Of a stretch of DNA of 64,000 nucleotides, positions 44,402-53,175 are shown piece after piece. The DNA is taken from assembly GCA_001005265.1 (NCBI GenBank), contig CP011392.1, positions 62,001 to 126,000 on the forward strand, given 5' to 3'. How positions within the stretch are numbered: the first letter of the stretch is position 1; each line of letters opens with the position of its first letter. The notes under the pieces were generated by a model. It was not told the origin of the DNA, ran no database searches, and saw only the letters and a program-made list of their open reading frames with translations. A program made the position numbers and the translations under genes. This stretch comes from Dehalogenimonas sp. WBC-2 (lineage in GTDB: Bacteria; Chloroflexota; Dehalococcoidia; Dehalococcoidales; Dehalococcoidaceae).

Positions 44402-44432
44402 AAACCCCGCCTCTGTTACAGAGGCGGGGTTT
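44402..44432 (-). terminator. Rho-independent terminator after hupL
   Basis: A perfect 14-bp stem (44402-44415 with 44419-44432) with a three-base loop, followed on the minus strand by T residues. It ends the hupXSL transcript 23 bases past the hupL stop. Confidence 0.88.
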
Positions 44433-44454
44433 GATATGAAATTCAGGTTAGTGA

Positions 44455-46026
44455 TTAACAGATACGGAAACGGCCCTTTTCAGTACCCTTGGGACTGATT
44501 ACATGAACGGCGCAGGCCAGGCAGGGGTCGTACGAACGGACGATACGGACAACTTCAAATGGATTGGCTTCATCCCTGACCTTGGTGCCTATCAGAGATT
44601 GTTCCAATGGGCCTGGTTGATCCTTATCGTCTCTCGGTGAACAGTTCCAAGTCGAGGGCACCACGCATTGGTAGCGCTCAATCTTTTTATCTTTGATGCT
44701 GATCCAGTGACCCAGCGCGCCACGCGGTGCTTCCCAAAGACCCATGCCTTGGGCGGTGTCCGGGATTTCGGTATGAACATTGAAGGGCTCACCTAATTTC
44801 AGTTCGTCCAGCCATTTATCCATGGCGTCGGCTACCATCTTGCATTCCAGCGCCCGGGCGGCATGGCGGCCGAGGGTGCTGAACAGGGCGGTTGCCGGTG
44901 CGCCGAAATGCGCCAGTGTGCTGTCCACCAATGTATTGGCGGTGGCATCGCCTGCTAAATAGGCCACCAGGACACGTGCCAGGGGGCCGACCTCATAAAC
45001 GTCACCTTGGTAGCGTGGCGCTTTTAGCCAAGTATAGGCGCCGGATTTATTGGGGTTGTCTACGGTGTCGGTATCGCCAGGATACCCGGAGGAACTGGAG
45101 AACCAGCCATACTTAACATCTTCGGTAATGCTCTTGGGATCGAACGTCGCTAGATCCAAACCGCTGGCGGCGCCCGCCGGCATGAAGCGACGTCGCTTGG
45201 TCAGGTCTTTTTCCTTGCCGTCCAGGTCAAAGACGCCATAGGACAGGAATTTGCCACAACCAAAACCCTGGTCAAAATGATCGGAATAGGCTTCAGCCAC
45301 CGCGATGACATCAGGGATATAGACGTTATCAGTGAAATCACGAAGCACTTTGAGCTTGGCACGGAAGGCAGCGATGTTATCTTCGGTAGGGCCCTGTGTT
45401 ACACCGCCGGCTACCAGTGCCGGGCTATGAGGCACGCGGCCTGAGTAAATGGAACTCATCTCGTGGGCGATACGGCGCATATCCAGTGCTTTGACATAAT
45501 CCTGTACCGCTTTGATGTTGATAGCTTTGGACAGCCGGTAATCACCTTCATAACGTGGGAAAAAAGGCCCCAGCATGGCGGTGTTATTGGCCGCCAACGC
45601 CCGGCCGATGAACTGTTGCACCTTGGTAAGACCCGGGTCATTGCCGCTATAGTCGGCAACAGCGGTAACATCCACGTAGTCCAGCGCCGCCAGATGGTAA
45701 AAGTGTAAGATGTGGGACTGGATATAGTTGGCACCTTGGATAAGATTGCGGATAATACGGCCGTTGTCCGGGATCCTGTCATCCACTCCGAAGGCGCTGT
45801 CCAGGTTCAAGACCGCAGTCATGCCGTGGGAGGTGGGGCAGACACCGCAGATGCGCTGAGTGTAGTGTTGGGCGTCAGTGGGGTTGTGGCCTTTCAGGAA
45901 TATCTCAAAGCCGCGGAACAGCGTACCGGTGGAATGAGCGTCCTTGACCACGCCGTTTTCGACGACCACCTCAATCTTAAGATGACCTTCGATTCGGGAA
46001 ATTGGATCGATTACAATTTTAGCCAT
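44455..46026 (-). CDS. hupL: [NiFe] hydrogenase large subunit (uptake, Hup)
   Basis: A 523-residue catalytic subunit of a group 1 membrane-bound uptake hydrogenase, which oxidises H2 on the outer face of the membrane. Nickel ligands are C60 and C63 (RICGVCPTSHG) and C502/C505 (DPCLACAVH). A 15-residue extension follows His508 and should be cut off by a maturation endopeptidase, not encoded in the window. It has no signal peptide; it is exported together with Tat-signal-bearing HupS. H2 is the electron donor for organohalide respiration in Dehalococcoidia. Confidence 0.97.
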   Translation of the reverse strand: MAKIVIDPISRIEGHLKIEVVVENGVVKDAHSTGTLFRGFEIFLKGHNPTDAQHYTQRICGVCPTSHGMTAVLNLDSAFGVDDRIPDNGRIIRNLIQGANYIQSHILHFYHLAALDYVDVTAVADYSGNDPGLTKVQQFIGRALAANNTAMLGPFFPRYEGDYRLSKAINIKAVQDYVKALDMRRIAHEMSSIYSGRVPHSPALVAGGVTQGPTEDNIAAFRAKLKVLRDFTDNVYIPDVIAVAEAYSDHFDQGFGCGKFLSYGVFDLDGKEKDLTKRRRFMPAGAASGLDLATFDPKSITEDVKYGWFSSSSGYPGDTDTVDNPNKSGAYTWLKAPRYQGDVYEVGPLARVLVAYLAGDATANTLVDSTLAHFGAPATALFSTLGRHAARALECKMVADAMDKWLDELKLGEPFNVHTEIPDTAQGMGLWEAPRGALGHWISIKDKKIERYQCVVPSTWNCSPRDDKDQPGPLEQSLIGTKVRDEANPFEVVRIVRSYDPCLACAVHVISPKGTEKGRFRIC

Positions 46027-46064
46027 TATTGTTCTCCATGTCGTTACTCAATCTCAAGATGGGT

Positions 46065-47114
46065 TTAGTGAGCCGAACTACCAGATTTACCCCGGGTAGC
46101 GGCGATGACAGCTGTGGTTAGCACTGCGGCGCTGGCCAAGCCGATTGCGGCTTTGTCCAGGGTTTGATCGGCAGTGAGGTCAATCGGCTCATGTATCGGG
46201 CCGAGTCCGGCTGGAAAGGCCAGTTCGGCGCAACCGATACAGGGTGCCCCGGCCTCGATGCACCATCGGGTCTTATTGTTCCATAAGCGATCATTGCAGT
46301 CGGCGTGGGTTATCGGGCCTTTACACCCGAGCTCGTAAAGACAATCGGGATCACCGAAATTAGTAGCGAACTTGCCATTGGCGAACTGCCCGCGGCGGGG
46401 ACACTGGTCATGAATGAGTTTGCCATAGAAAGCGGTCGGTCTTAAATCCTTATCTACTTTGACTGATTCCGCTCCGCCGATAAGCACCTGTGCCAGTGTG
46501 CCGACAAACCAATCGGGGTGGGGTGGGCAGCCCGGTACGTTGATGACCGGAGTGGTGATGCCTTTTTGTTTGTAGAATTCGGCGATACCTACCACTTCAC
46601 CGGGATTAGGAGGAGAGGCTGAAATACCGCCGGAGGAAGCGCAGGTACCCAGGGCGATGGTGGCAATTGCCTTGCGCCCCAGCCGCTCTATGGTTTCGGC
46701 CATGGGGATACCGTGGCCGTCTTTCTCACCGACTTCGCAATAGAACCCCCCGTCTTTTAAGGGAACACCGCCTTCAACCACTAGTGCAAAAGGGCCGGTT
46801 TCAGTGTCGTACAGAGCACTCATCGCCAGGTCTCCCTGGGCGGCCATGACGGTGTTATGGAAGCGGAGACTAACGTGCTGCCCGCTGACAACTTCGGACA
46901 GAAGCAGGTCTTGAATAGTAACCGGGAAACTGTTAAGCGCTGATACGGAGCATCCGTTGCAACCGGAGCCTTGGAACCATATTACCGGTACTTCGGACAG
47001 CGCATCAGCGAAGAGGCGTTCAAATTCGGGATGCTTGAACAGTGACAATCCCAGCGCCGCTGTTGAGCCAGCGCACAGTTCCACAAAGTGACGTCGGGTT
47101 AGTTTGGTCGCCAT
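46065..47114 (-). CDS. hupS: [NiFe] hydrogenase small subunit (uptake, Hup)
   Basis: A 349-residue Fe-S subunit. The Tat signal is TRRHFVELCAGSTAALGLSLF; the proximal cluster begins with GSGCNGCSVS, followed by ALGTCASSGG and PGCPPHPDWF, and C-terminal clusters use CLYELGCKGP and AGAPCIGC. A C-terminal hydrophobic segment (ASAAVLTTAVIAAT) anchors the complex in the membrane. The start at ATG 47114 lies two bases after the hupX stop and has GAGGAG upstream. Confidence 0.96.
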   Translation of the reverse strand: MATKLTRRHFVELCAGSTAALGLSLFKHPEFERLFADALSEVPVIWFQGSGCNGCSVSALNSFPVTIQDLLLSEVVSGQHVSLRFHNTVMAAQGDLAMSALYDTETGPFALVVEGGVPLKDGGFYCEVGEKDGHGIPMAETIERLGRKAIATIALGTCASSGGISASPPNPGEVVGIAEFYKQKGITTPVINVPGCPPHPDWFVGTLAQVLIGGAESVKVDKDLRPTAFYGKLIHDQCPRRGQFANGKFATNFGDPDCLYELGCKGPITHADCNDRLWNNKTRWCIEAGAPCIGCAELAFPAGLGPIHEPIDLTADQTLDKAAIGLASAAVLTTAVIAATRGKSGSSAH

Positions 47115-47115
47115 C

Positions 47116-47913
47116 TTAGCTTTGCTCCTCATTCTTGGATTGCCCTTCCGCCTTGGCTTTCAGGCTGGCTTCACGTTTAGAACGGAAGAGGTAGACACCA
47201 GACAGGAATAGAGCCAGCGCTGATACCTCAAACGGTATCTTGCTCAGAAATTCGCGGGTAAAGGCAGGGTACATTTCCTTCTCGACTTCGGGGAAACCAA
47301 GTTCGGCAGGTTCAACAGCACCTATGTACATTACCGCAGTTCCGCCGACCTCGTGTTCGCCATAGATGTAATCGTAGTATTTCCCCGGCTCTGCCTGAAT
47401 ACGCTCATGAGCCAGCGCAACCATATCGGCACGTTCGCCAAAACGGATGGCTTTGGTAGGGCAGACCTCAAAACAGACCGGCACTTCACCGTTGACCAGC
47501 CGTTTTTCATGGCAGAAGATACACTTGGAAATCTTGGGCCACGGTTCGTCCCATTCAAACTTGGGGATATCGAACGGACAGGCGTTTTGGCAATAGCGGC
47601 AGCCGATGCATTTGCCTTCATCCCAGACTACCGCGCCATCCGCCTGCTTGTTAAGAGCGCCGACGGGACAAACTGAGACGCAGGCCGGGTTAAAACAATG
47701 CAGGCAGCGCTTGCTGACGCCAACAATCTGGGTGCGGTCTGACCGCTGAACCGCATGAGCCTGGAGGGCGACATAGTGATAAGCGTCCAACTCTGTGATT
47801 GTGTCAGTACCCGCCAGTCGTTTGTCCTTCAGTTCATAGAACTTGTGACATTCAATCTCGCATAATTTGCACAGGATACACTTAGTGGTGTCAATGAGCA
47901 TACCAACAGGCAT
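47116..47913 (-). CDS. hupX: HupX-type ferredoxin-like membrane-anchored electron transfer subunit
   Basis: A 265-residue protein with four [4Fe-4S] groups: CILCKLCEIECHK, CLHCFNPACVSVCPVGAL, CIGCRYCQNACPFD and CIFCHEKRLVNGEVPVCFEVCPTKAI. A C-terminal hydrophobic helix (FEVSALALFLSGVYLF) with a charged tail anchors it. It has no Tat signal. In Dehalococcoidia this protein is found with HupL and HupS in dehalogenase complexes and carries electrons from hydrogenase to the next module. First gene of hupX-hupS-hupL. Confidence 0.93.
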   Translation of the reverse strand: MPVGMLIDTTKCILCKLCEIECHKFYELKDKRLAGTDTITELDAYHYVALQAHAVQRSDRTQIVGVSKRCLHCFNPACVSVCPVGALNKQADGAVVWDEGKCIGCRYCQNACPFDIPKFEWDEPWPKISKCIFCHEKRLVNGEVPVCFEVCPTKAIRFGERADMVALAHERIQAEPGKYYDYIYGEHEVGGTAVMYIGAVEPAELGFPEVEKEMYPAFTREFLSKIPFEVSALALFLSGVYLFRSKREASLKAKAEGQSKNEEQS

Positions 47914-48362
47914 ATTATTGTGACTCCTTTCGCGGATAAATGGTTGCTACGGTGATAGCCGTCCCATCGGACAGGGGTTGGCAATATGATTTGCAGTTTT
48001 TTATCATCATAATTGTACTTTGAGCCTGTATCATTATAATTGCCGCACCAATGAATTAGAATTTATTAACCGTTGTGTTAATCTATCCGAGCCCTAATTG
48101 AAGCCCTGCCGCTAAAGCCGGAGTGTTCTTTCTGGTATTGTTTTTCCTTTCGGCGGTAAGCAGTTATGGCACTACGTTTAAGACCGGGCCACTGTAAAAG
48201 CCACTAAATCAAGGCATTCTAACACCGGCCAGCTATAGTGTCAATCGTAAATTGACTACCCGGACTAATACCGGATATAGGCCGTTTTGCGATGGTTATG
48301 AAATACAACTGACGACAATCTCAGCCCGACCAATAGTGGCCGTAACGTGAATGTAAAGTGGA
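47914..48362. other. Intergenic region upstream of hupX
   Basis: 449 bases without a credible gene. On the minus strand a TATAAT at 48033-48038 lies about 120 bases before hupX and may be its -10 box, giving a long 5' leader; a well-matched -35 was not found. The distal part (48060-48362) shows no hairpin terminator or repeat. This is the stretch in which hydrogenase regulation should be sought. Confidence 0.5.
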
Positions 48363-49223
48363 CTAAGCTGTATCAATCCTATCGAACAGATCTTTTTCAT
48401 GTCTTCCGTCGGGTAGCGGAAAGGCGCGTGTAAAAGTATCGTGTTGTCCTGTAAGTTTACTGACAATACTCAGAACGCCGCGGCGTGAAGGTCCGCCTTC
48501 TAATTGGCTTTTATGACAGGCAGAGGCTTGTTCCTTGGTTTTTAATGCTTGTTTTTCAAGTTTGATCGTTGTGGTCAGCGGCATGTTTGCGCCGGTCAAA
48601 ACCGTCAGGTCAATGTCCTTGTTTCGTCCAAAATGTTTGGCATCCTGGCCGAACAGAGGCAGAAATCGTACCGCTAGTTTGAGTAAACGCTTGGAAAAGA
48701 CGTTGTAATACAGCTTTTGAGGTTGAAAGGCGGCACCCAGACCGGGGAACTTGCTCTCATCGCCGGCTGCATGGAAGGCGGCGGTAGTTGCCAGGTGTAC
48801 CGCGATATGGTCAGGATGACCGTAGTCGCCGTTAGCCCCGTGCGTCAGCACCACCTGCGGCCGGACTTCCCGGATGATTTTTACAATACGGGCGGTAACC
48901 TCTTCAATCGGGGCATTGACCAGAGCCTGAGGATGGTGGTTGTCGGCACTTCCGGACATACCGGAATCCCTGTATCCCAGGTGAAATAAACCGGCTAACC
49001 CCAAAACTTTAGTGGCACAAACAAGTTCTGCCCAGCGCAAGTCACCTGCTGAGGCAAAATCCTTAAGATGTTTGGCATCAATAGTGCCTGCTTCACCGCG
49101 GGTGGCACAGGCGTAGTACACCCTGACTCCGGCCGCGGCATAATGGGCCAAAGTGGCGCCGGGTCCAAAACTCTCATCATCCGGATGAGCCCCGACAAAC
49201 AGCAGTGTTTTATCTAGTGCCAT
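48363..49223 (-). CDS. PIG-L family deacetylase
   Basis: A 286-residue zinc-dependent deacetylase of the LmbE/PIG-L family. The zinc motif is AHPDDESFGPGAT (residues 12-24), and GHPDHIAVH supplies a further His/Asp. Members remove acetyl groups from N-acetylglucosaminyl conjugates (bacillithiol, mycothiol or glycolipid synthesis). The partner pathway is not visible in the window. Minus strand, divergent from no close gene. Confidence 0.88.
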   Translation of the reverse strand: MALDKTLLFVGAHPDDESFGPGATLAHYAAAGVRVYYACATRGEAGTIDAKHLKDFASAGDLRWAELVCATKVLGLAGLFHLGYRDSGMSGSADNHHPQALVNAPIEEVTARIVKIIREVRPQVVLTHGANGDYGHPDHIAVHLATTAAFHAAGDESKFPGLGAAFQPQKLYYNVFSKRLLKLAVRFLPLFGQDAKHFGRNKDIDLTVLTGANMPLTTTIKLEKQALKTKEQASACHKSQLEGGPSRRGVLSIVSKLTGQHDTFTRAFPLPDGRHEKDLFDRIDTA

Positions 49224-49306
49224 TGGGCTGGTGCCTCATGATACTCTGCTACGTTAGATATCCGATGTATCTCAGCCTGGAAATCTTCAGCGTCTGGCCC
49301 ACTCTG

Positions 49307-50743
49307 TCATTGGGGTGCTGGTTCACTTTTAGGCTTAACGAATATCTGTTCCATCCTCACGTGGATGTTCTTGTCGCGTTCTTTAATGCGTTGCATCTCG
49401 GCCAACAGGCTTACCTCCCGGCTGATGAAGTCGGTATCAAGATCACCGGCTATAAAACGGGAGTTTTCCAGAATCGCCTTGTGTAATACCAGATTGGTAT
49501 CTACGCCCAGAATTATATATTCACTTAACGCCCGCCGCATGCGCATGATAGCCTCGTTGCGGTTGCGACCCCAGGCCACAAGCTTGCTGATCATAGGGTG
49601 ATAACAGTCAGGGATGGTGTAGCCGTTGTGAACACCGGAATCCACACGGATGCCGATACCGCCCGGCGACCTATAGCCCACCAGTTTGCCCGGTGAAGGC
49701 ATAAAGTTGCGCATCGGGTCTTCGGCGTTTACGCGGCACTCAATAGCCCAGCCGCAGGTCTTAACATCCTCTTGTTTAACCGACAGCGCCAGCCCGGTGG
49801 CGATGTTGATCTGTTCCTTGACTAAGTCAATGCCGGTGACCATTTCGGTTACCGGATGTTCCACCTGGATACGGGCGTTTACCTCTAAAAAGTAGTATCT
49901 GCCTTCGGAATAGATAAATTCTACCGTGCCGGCACCCACGTATTTGATTTCCCGGGCCAGGTTAACCGCTGCCGCCCCCATCTCCGCCCGCAATTCCGGT
50001 GATAGCGCCGGTGACGGTGATTCTTCAATAACCTTGGAATGAAAACGCTGGATAGAGCATTCGCGTTCACCCAGGTGGATTATATTGCCCTGATTATCGG
50101 CCAGTATCTGAAATTCAATATGACGCGGCCGTTCAATGTACTTCTCAACATAAACGCTGCTTATGCCGAAATACTTTTTGGCCATTTCCGGAGAGGAGGT
50201 CAGTGCGCGCTGCAGATCGGCGTCGTTACGGGCAATGACCATGCCGATACCACCACCTCCCCCTGATGGCTTGACGATTAGCGGGTAGCCAATATCTCCC
50301 AGTTCGTCCTGGAGGTGGGAAAAGTCGGCGGGGCATTCTCCGGTGCCCGGGATTACCGGAACCCCGGCTTTAACCGCTTCTTCACGGGCGGTGATCTTGT
50401 TGCCGGTTAGTTCAAGCACTTCGGACGGCGGCCCGATGAATATGATCTTGGCTTTTTCACAGGCCCGGGCAAAGGCAGGATTTTCGGACAGAAAGCCGTA
50501 ACCGGGATGAATGGCCTCAGCGCCGCTGGCCTTGGCTATTTCAATGATCTTATCCATGTTAAGGTAACTCAGTGCGGCCGGAGCCGGCCCCAGTAGGTAG
50601 GCTTCATCGGCGTAGCTGGCAAAAAAAGCGTCCTGGTCGGCCTCAGAAAAGACGGCTACAGTCTTGATGCCAAGCTCGCGGCAGGCGCGCATGACACGCA
50701 GCGCTATTTCGCCCCGGTTGGCCACTAATATCTTGGAAATCAT
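49307..50743 (-). CDS. accC: Biotin carboxylase (acetyl-CoA or pyruvate carboxylase subunit A)
   Basis: A 478-residue ATP-grasp enzyme that carboxylates biotin. The start MISKILVANRGEIALRVMRA at ATG 50743 is preceded by GGAGAGAC. Typical segments: HPGYGFLSENPAFARACE, KPSGGGGGIGMVIA, CSIQRFHSKVIEESP, NARIQVEHPVTEMVTGIDLV and EAIMRMRRALSEYIILG. Whether it serves acetyl-CoA carboxylase (fatty acids) or pyruvate carboxylase (anaplerosis) cannot be told, since no partner carboxyltransferase or biotin carrier is beside it. Confidence 0.94.
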   Translation of the reverse strand: MISKILVANRGEIALRVMRACRELGIKTVAVFSEADQDAFFASYADEAYLLGPAPAALSYLNMDKIIEIAKASGAEAIHPGYGFLSENPAFARACEKAKIIFIGPPSEVLELTGNKITAREEAVKAGVPVIPGTGECPADFSHLQDELGDIGYPLIVKPSGGGGGIGMVIARNDADLQRALTSSPEMAKKYFGISSVYVEKYIERPRHIEFQILADNQGNIIHLGERECSIQRFHSKVIEESPSPALSPELRAEMGAAAVNLAREIKYVGAGTVEFIYSEGRYYFLEVNARIQVEHPVTEMVTGIDLVKEQINIATGLALSVKQEDVKTCGWAIECRVNAEDPMRNFMPSPGKLVGYRSPGGIGIRVDSGVHNGYTIPDCYHPMISKLVAWGRNRNEAIMRMRRALSEYIILGVDTNLVLHKAILENSRFIAGDLDTDFISREVSLLAEMQRIKERDKNIHVRMEQIFVKPKSEPAPQ

Positions 50744-50818
50744 ATCCGGTCTCTCCCTGAATGGTTGTTCAGAATAATATAGCATAAATAGGTAGGAGCT
50801 TAAACGGCGTCATAAATA

Positions 50819-50859
50819 CCGAAACCCGATCCGAGCCGAAAGGCCGGACCGGGTTTCGG
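50819..50859 (-). terminator. Terminator after the orphan NrfD-like gene
   Basis: A long stem beginning CCGAAACCCG (50819) and returning with CGGGTTTCGG (ending 50859), with a GAAA loop in the middle and one or two bulged bases. It lies about 22 bases past the stop of the membrane subunit gene on the minus strand. Confidence 0.75.
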
Positions 50860-50880
50860 TTGATTGTCTGTCTGAGGATT

Positions 50881-52044
50881 CTAAGCAGGTATCACAGCAG
50901 GATCTGCTTTGATGACCGCTTGAGACAGGCCGGTCTTCTGCTCAGAAAAGAGCGGCAGATATTTGGCTGCCAGCCTGAAGACATACATAGCGCCGGCAAT
51001 TAATCCCAGGGTGAAGATGAACTCCCATACCGTTGGGAAATAACTGCCTTCACGGGCTGGAGAGTGAGACAGCACCAGGGTATTGATACGGTTAAGCATC
51101 AAGCCCATGATGATCAGACCAGAACTCCACAACAAACCTGAGCGTGACTGGCGCACCTTTTTTATGGCGATCAGTATGATTGGCACTACCATACCCAAGC
51201 CGATCTCGGCAGCGAAGAGCAGGCCAAATTCATCAAAAGTGAAGGCTGACAGATGGCCGGCATTAGCCAGGTCAAAGAAACGCAGGCCTAGATAGAAGAC
51301 CAGTATCCAGGCGGCAATGGGCATAATCTTGGACAGCAGATCCATGCGTAGCGTCAGCTTCCAGGACTTGGCGACAATGATGCTGAAGAAAGTCAGCACT
51401 GACAGCCCCAGCGCCATGGCGGAGATAACAAAGAGATAACCCATCAATGGTTCATGCCACAGTAGATGCTGGTCGGGGGTGATCAGGAACAGCGCTCCCA
51501 GTGATGACTGGTGCAGGAATGACAGCAGGATGCCGAAAACTACCAGCGGGATGACTACGGCGTGCTGTACCCGGCCGGCTTTTCTTAAACCAAAACGATC
51601 AAAGATATTGGGGCTGAACTCCAGGTAAAGAACAGTCAGATACATCATGACGCACCAGCCCACTTCGAACATGATGGAATTATGCTGCCACATCCATAAA
51701 GGATGGACGATCAGCGGTGAGCGGCCAAGATCAATGGCGATGCCAATGGCGCCAATGGTATAACCCAGCGCGGCGATCAGAATAGCCGGTTTAACCAGTG
51801 GGCGGAAGGCTTCAATCTTGAAGACGTAGACTATCGCTGCCAGGACAAAGCCGCCAGCAGCAGTGGCGATATAAACGCCGACGTCAAAAGCAACCCACAA
51901 GCCCCATGGCCAGTTGTCGGAAAGGTTGGATACCGCTCCGAGGCCCCATACCAGCTTGGCTACCAAAACGCCGACGGCGCCCAGGCCAAGGATTATCTGG
52001 ACTATGCCCCAGAAGCTAAACAGGGGAACATTTCGATTGTTCAC
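50881..52044 (-). CDS. Orphan NrfD/HybB-like membrane subunit
   Basis: A 387-residue integral membrane protein with about ten segments of the NrfD/HybB family; features are LSDNWPWGLWVAFDVGVYIATAAGG, the WMWQHNSIMFEVGWCVMMYLTVLY segment and GLVLSHSPAREGSYFPTVWEF-like end (VLSHSPAREGSYFPT). Such subunits link periplasmic FeS proteins to the membrane electron pool. Unlike the NrfD gene in the molybdoenzyme operon, it has no FeS or catalytic neighbour. Hydrogenase, dehalogenase and Ome-type partners are all possible; hupX lies 3 kb away. The promoter region carries two GTACTAA direct repeats. Confidence 0.9.
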   Translation of the reverse strand: MNNRNVPLFSFWGIVQIILGLGAVGVLVAKLVWGLGAVSNLSDNWPWGLWVAFDVGVYIATAAGGFVLAAIVYVFKIEAFRPLVKPAILIAALGYTIGAIGIAIDLGRSPLIVHPLWMWQHNSIMFEVGWCVMMYLTVLYLEFSPNIFDRFGLRKAGRVQHAVVIPLVVFGILLSFLHQSSLGALFLITPDQHLLWHEPLMGYLFVISAMALGLSVLTFFSIIVAKSWKLTLRMDLLSKIMPIAAWILVFYLGLRFFDLANAGHLSAFTFDEFGLLFAAEIGLGMVVPIILIAIKKVRQSRSGLLWSSGLIIMGLMLNRINTLVLSHSPAREGSYFPTVWEFIFTLGLIAGAMYVFRLAAKYLPLFSEQKTGLSQAVIKADPAVIPA

Positions 52045-52117
52045 CGTTAGTGAACCCCTCCTTATATGAAGATTCGCTATCGCCGCGCCCTGTTGCCAGA
52101 ACGGCTGTGTATCATAA

Positions 52118-52133
52118 GTACTAACAGTACTAA
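52118..52133 (-). promoter_or_regulatory. Tandem GTACTAA repeats upstream of the orphan NrfD-like gene
   Basis: GTACTAA occurs at 52118-52124 and 52127-52133, nine bases apart, 74 bases upstream of the start codon of the minus-strand gene. The half-site GTACTA also makes the palindrome before the molybdoenzyme operon and occurs before the third rdhA. Significance is uncertain. Confidence 0.4.
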
Positions 52134-52329
52134 TCCCGAATTTTGCTAATCATAACACCAAGTACCAGCCGCTGTAAATAACCAAAATAAAGCTGATTGA
52201 GTGACGCTATCCTTAAAATAGCTTGCGTTAGGCCAACTCATAAATGATACTTTGTCAACCTGGTCTTATGATTAATAATACCGGGTGCTTCTGCCTTCCG
52301 CCGGTTGCCTGGGAAGGTGGCCGTAAACC

Positions 52330-52986
52330 TTATTTCCGCCGCCGTCTGCGGATGCCTAATAAGCGTCTCAGCCATAACGGATGTGGCTTGATCTCTGTCC
52401 GTTCCAAAACCAGCTTTTCAAATTCAGTCGGGCTGCCGCCTGCCCCCCGCGGCAGAGAATAACCCTTAAGTCCCCATAACACCTCCACATCCAGCTTCGG
52501 CGGCGGTGTTTGACCTTCTTCTATAAGATAATAAAGATTAATTCGCTCTTTGTCCGGCATGAAAGTGAAGAACTCGCCTTTGTCCGGCTTGCCCCAGCGC
52601 TTGAGCGTTTCAAGTGGCGGACCGTCCGCTAGCCCGATGTGCCCCATAATCTTGTCCGGTTCCAGTTTCAGTTTATCCGGTGTCTGCCGCGACCGGTATA
52701 TTATGCTTTTCAGGCGGCAGAAATCATACAGGTGTTCGGCGGTAATAGTGACCAGCCGCAGTTCGGGACAGTCCGTGGACAGGCCGGTAACCGCCACACT
52801 CAGGTAGGGTGACTCAGTTTTGGCCACCGCAATTGCCTTTTGCGTCTGCAGCCACACCGCCGCCGGCAAAACGACGCCGCACAGCGTGCCTTCATGATTT
52901 ACCGCCCAGTACATTACCCGTCCGGAGGAGGATGGTGATACTTTTCCTCCCCATAATAAAAGGAACGTGTCAGCGGCAGTTTTCAT
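52330..52986 (-). CDS. Unrecognised soluble protein
   Basis: A 218-residue protein without signal peptide or membrane segments. Its first half contains MYWAVNHEGTLCGVVLP and VAVTGLSTDCPELRLVTITAEHLYDFCR; the end is strongly basic (LLGIRRRRRK). No catalytic motif or family was recognised. It precedes, in the opposite direction, the rdhA at 53176; a role in dehalogenation is not supported by anything but proximity. Confidence 0.6.
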   Translation of the reverse strand: MKTAADTFLLLWGGKVSPSSSGRVMYWAVNHEGTLCGVVLPAAVWLQTQKAIAVAKTESPYLSVAVTGLSTDCPELRLVTITAEHLYDFCRLKSIIYRSRQTPDKLKLEPDKIMGHIGLADGPPLETLKRWGKPDKGEFFTFMPDKERINLYYLIEEGQTPPPKLDVEVLWGLKGYSLPRGAGGSPTEFEKLVLERTEIKPHPLWLRRLLGIRRRRRK

Positions 52987-53038
52987 CGGGTGTTATTGTA
53001 GTAGGCTCACTTGCGCCCGTCAAAAATGCCTCAACAAA

Positions 53039-53083
53039 CTAGTATAAACTAATTGGTTATAAGTAATAACTATTATGTACTAG
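53039..53083 (+). promoter_or_regulatory. Nested inverted repeats upstream of the third rdhA
   Basis: Outer arms CTAGTA (53039-53044) and TACTAG (53078-53083), with inner arms GTTAT (53056-53060) and ATAAC (53066-53070), nearly concentric. The outer half-site CTAGTA/TACTAG is the same as in the palindrome before the molybdoenzyme operon. It could be a dimer-of-dimers operator for rdhA regulation. Confidence 0.5.
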
Positions 53084-53175
53084 AACTATTATTAAATCTA
53101 CGCATAATGGCGTATAGGAAATTAATTTTAAATATGGTACTATCATTATCAAGTTAATCATGAAGGAGAATAATA

